Below the pieces are notes generated by a model, which saw only the letters and a list, made by a program, of their open reading frames with translations, ran no database searches and was not told the DNA's origin. Below, piece by piece: positions 63,481 through 64,000 of a stretch of DNA of 64,000 bases (positions are counted from its first letter, which is position 1; every line of letters begins with the position of its first letter). The stretch is from contig JAQGDQ010000279.1 of assembly GCA_030141605.1 (NCBI GenBank), forward strand, positions 122,001 to 186,000, in the 5' to 3' direction. The stretch comes from Tubiluchus corallicola (lineage: Eukaryota; Priapulida; Priapulimorpha; Priapulimorphida; Tubiluchidae). A program made the position numbers and the translations under genes.

Positions 63481-64000
63481 CGAACTTTAACATTCTTTAC
63501 ATTTACCAAATATGACTCAATTTAAAAGAAGTTTTAAATTCACTGTAATCGAACAACTTTGACATTTAAAACAGATTTAAAGTGTTTCTAGCATAAATGG
63601 AGCAATTAATTTAAAAGCATTAATTACTATAAAATTGGGCCTGGAATCTGAAAATAATTAATTCCACATTTATTTCTCAATATAGAACACCACACAGTAC
63701 TTACTTATAATGGTCAAATTTCATTAGCATCATCAGCGCATCTGCAAAAGCAATTAACAACAATAACAGTAGTCCTACAATATAAGTAAAATTATATTGT
63801 ATATCATTTTATTTTATATCAGTGCTCATTCACAACACGTATTACAAAATAATATTATTTATAAACAAACTGGGTTTGTAAGCCAAATTTGCTAAACACC
63901 ACATATTTTACTGTTTATTCCACCTTCTATAGAATTGAATAACGATTTCATAACATTAGTAGTTAATGCAGACAGGATGTACGTACACATCATGTTTGTA

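Overview
The window is nuclear DNA of an invertebrate animal, probably a bilaterian. It is AT-rich, has introns of about 0.1-4 kb with GT..AG ends, and carries animal gene families together with decayed metazoan-type transposons. I cannot name the species. All gene models were built by reading the sequence and joining exons by splice site and codon phase; none has transcript support here.

Five protein-coding genes can be supported. (1) A single-exon forkhead gene of the FoxQ2 type lies on the minus strand at 6.8-8.1 kb. (2) A two-exon DEG/ENaC sodium channel gene lies on the plus strand at 27.1-29.95 kb. (3) A two-exon peptide:N-glycanase (NGLY1) lies on the plus strand at 34.7-37.3 kb. (4) A five-exon PRADC1-type secreted PA-domain protein lies on the minus strand at 40.1-48.2 kb. 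(5) An eleven-exon nuclear receptor with an estrogen-receptor-type P-box lies on the minus strand at 51.2-60.7 kb. In genes 4 and 5 every exon junction keeps the reading frame and the products end at natural stops (204 and 468 residues). The five genes belong to unrelated processes: transcription, ion transport, glycoprotein turnover, a secretory-pathway protein and nuclear-receptor signalling. I see no operon or shared pathway.

The rest is mostly repeats. They include four full-length copies of a roughly 500-bp element flanked by TTAA (piggyBac-like), one of which ends about 75 bp before the NGLY1 start codon. Four non-autonomous hAT-like elements have recognisable 8-bp target duplications, and three of these sit in introns of genes 4 and 5. 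There is also a pogo/Tigger-like MITE in the last PRADC1 intron, a mariner-type transposase remnant, at least five decayed LINE reverse-transcriptase fragments, and tRNA-derived SINEs. Long AAT, AATG and AGT/ATT microsatellites and a 72-bp minisatellite complete the list. A partial, decayed copy of the DEG/ENaC gene lies about 4.5 kb upstream of the intact one, beside LINE remnants.

Layout: 0-6.8 kb is non-coding with repeats; 6.8-8.1 kb foxQ2; 8.1-22 kb non-coding, with SINEs, satellites and a TTAA element; 22-25.2 kb LINE remnants and the channel gene fragment; 26.1-26.6 kb hAT element; 27-30 kb DEG/ENaC; 31-34.7 kb TTAA elements and a LINE remnant; 34.7-37.4 kb NGLY1; 40-48 kb PRADC1; 51-61 kb nuclear receptor; 61-64 kb non-coding with a LINE remnant.
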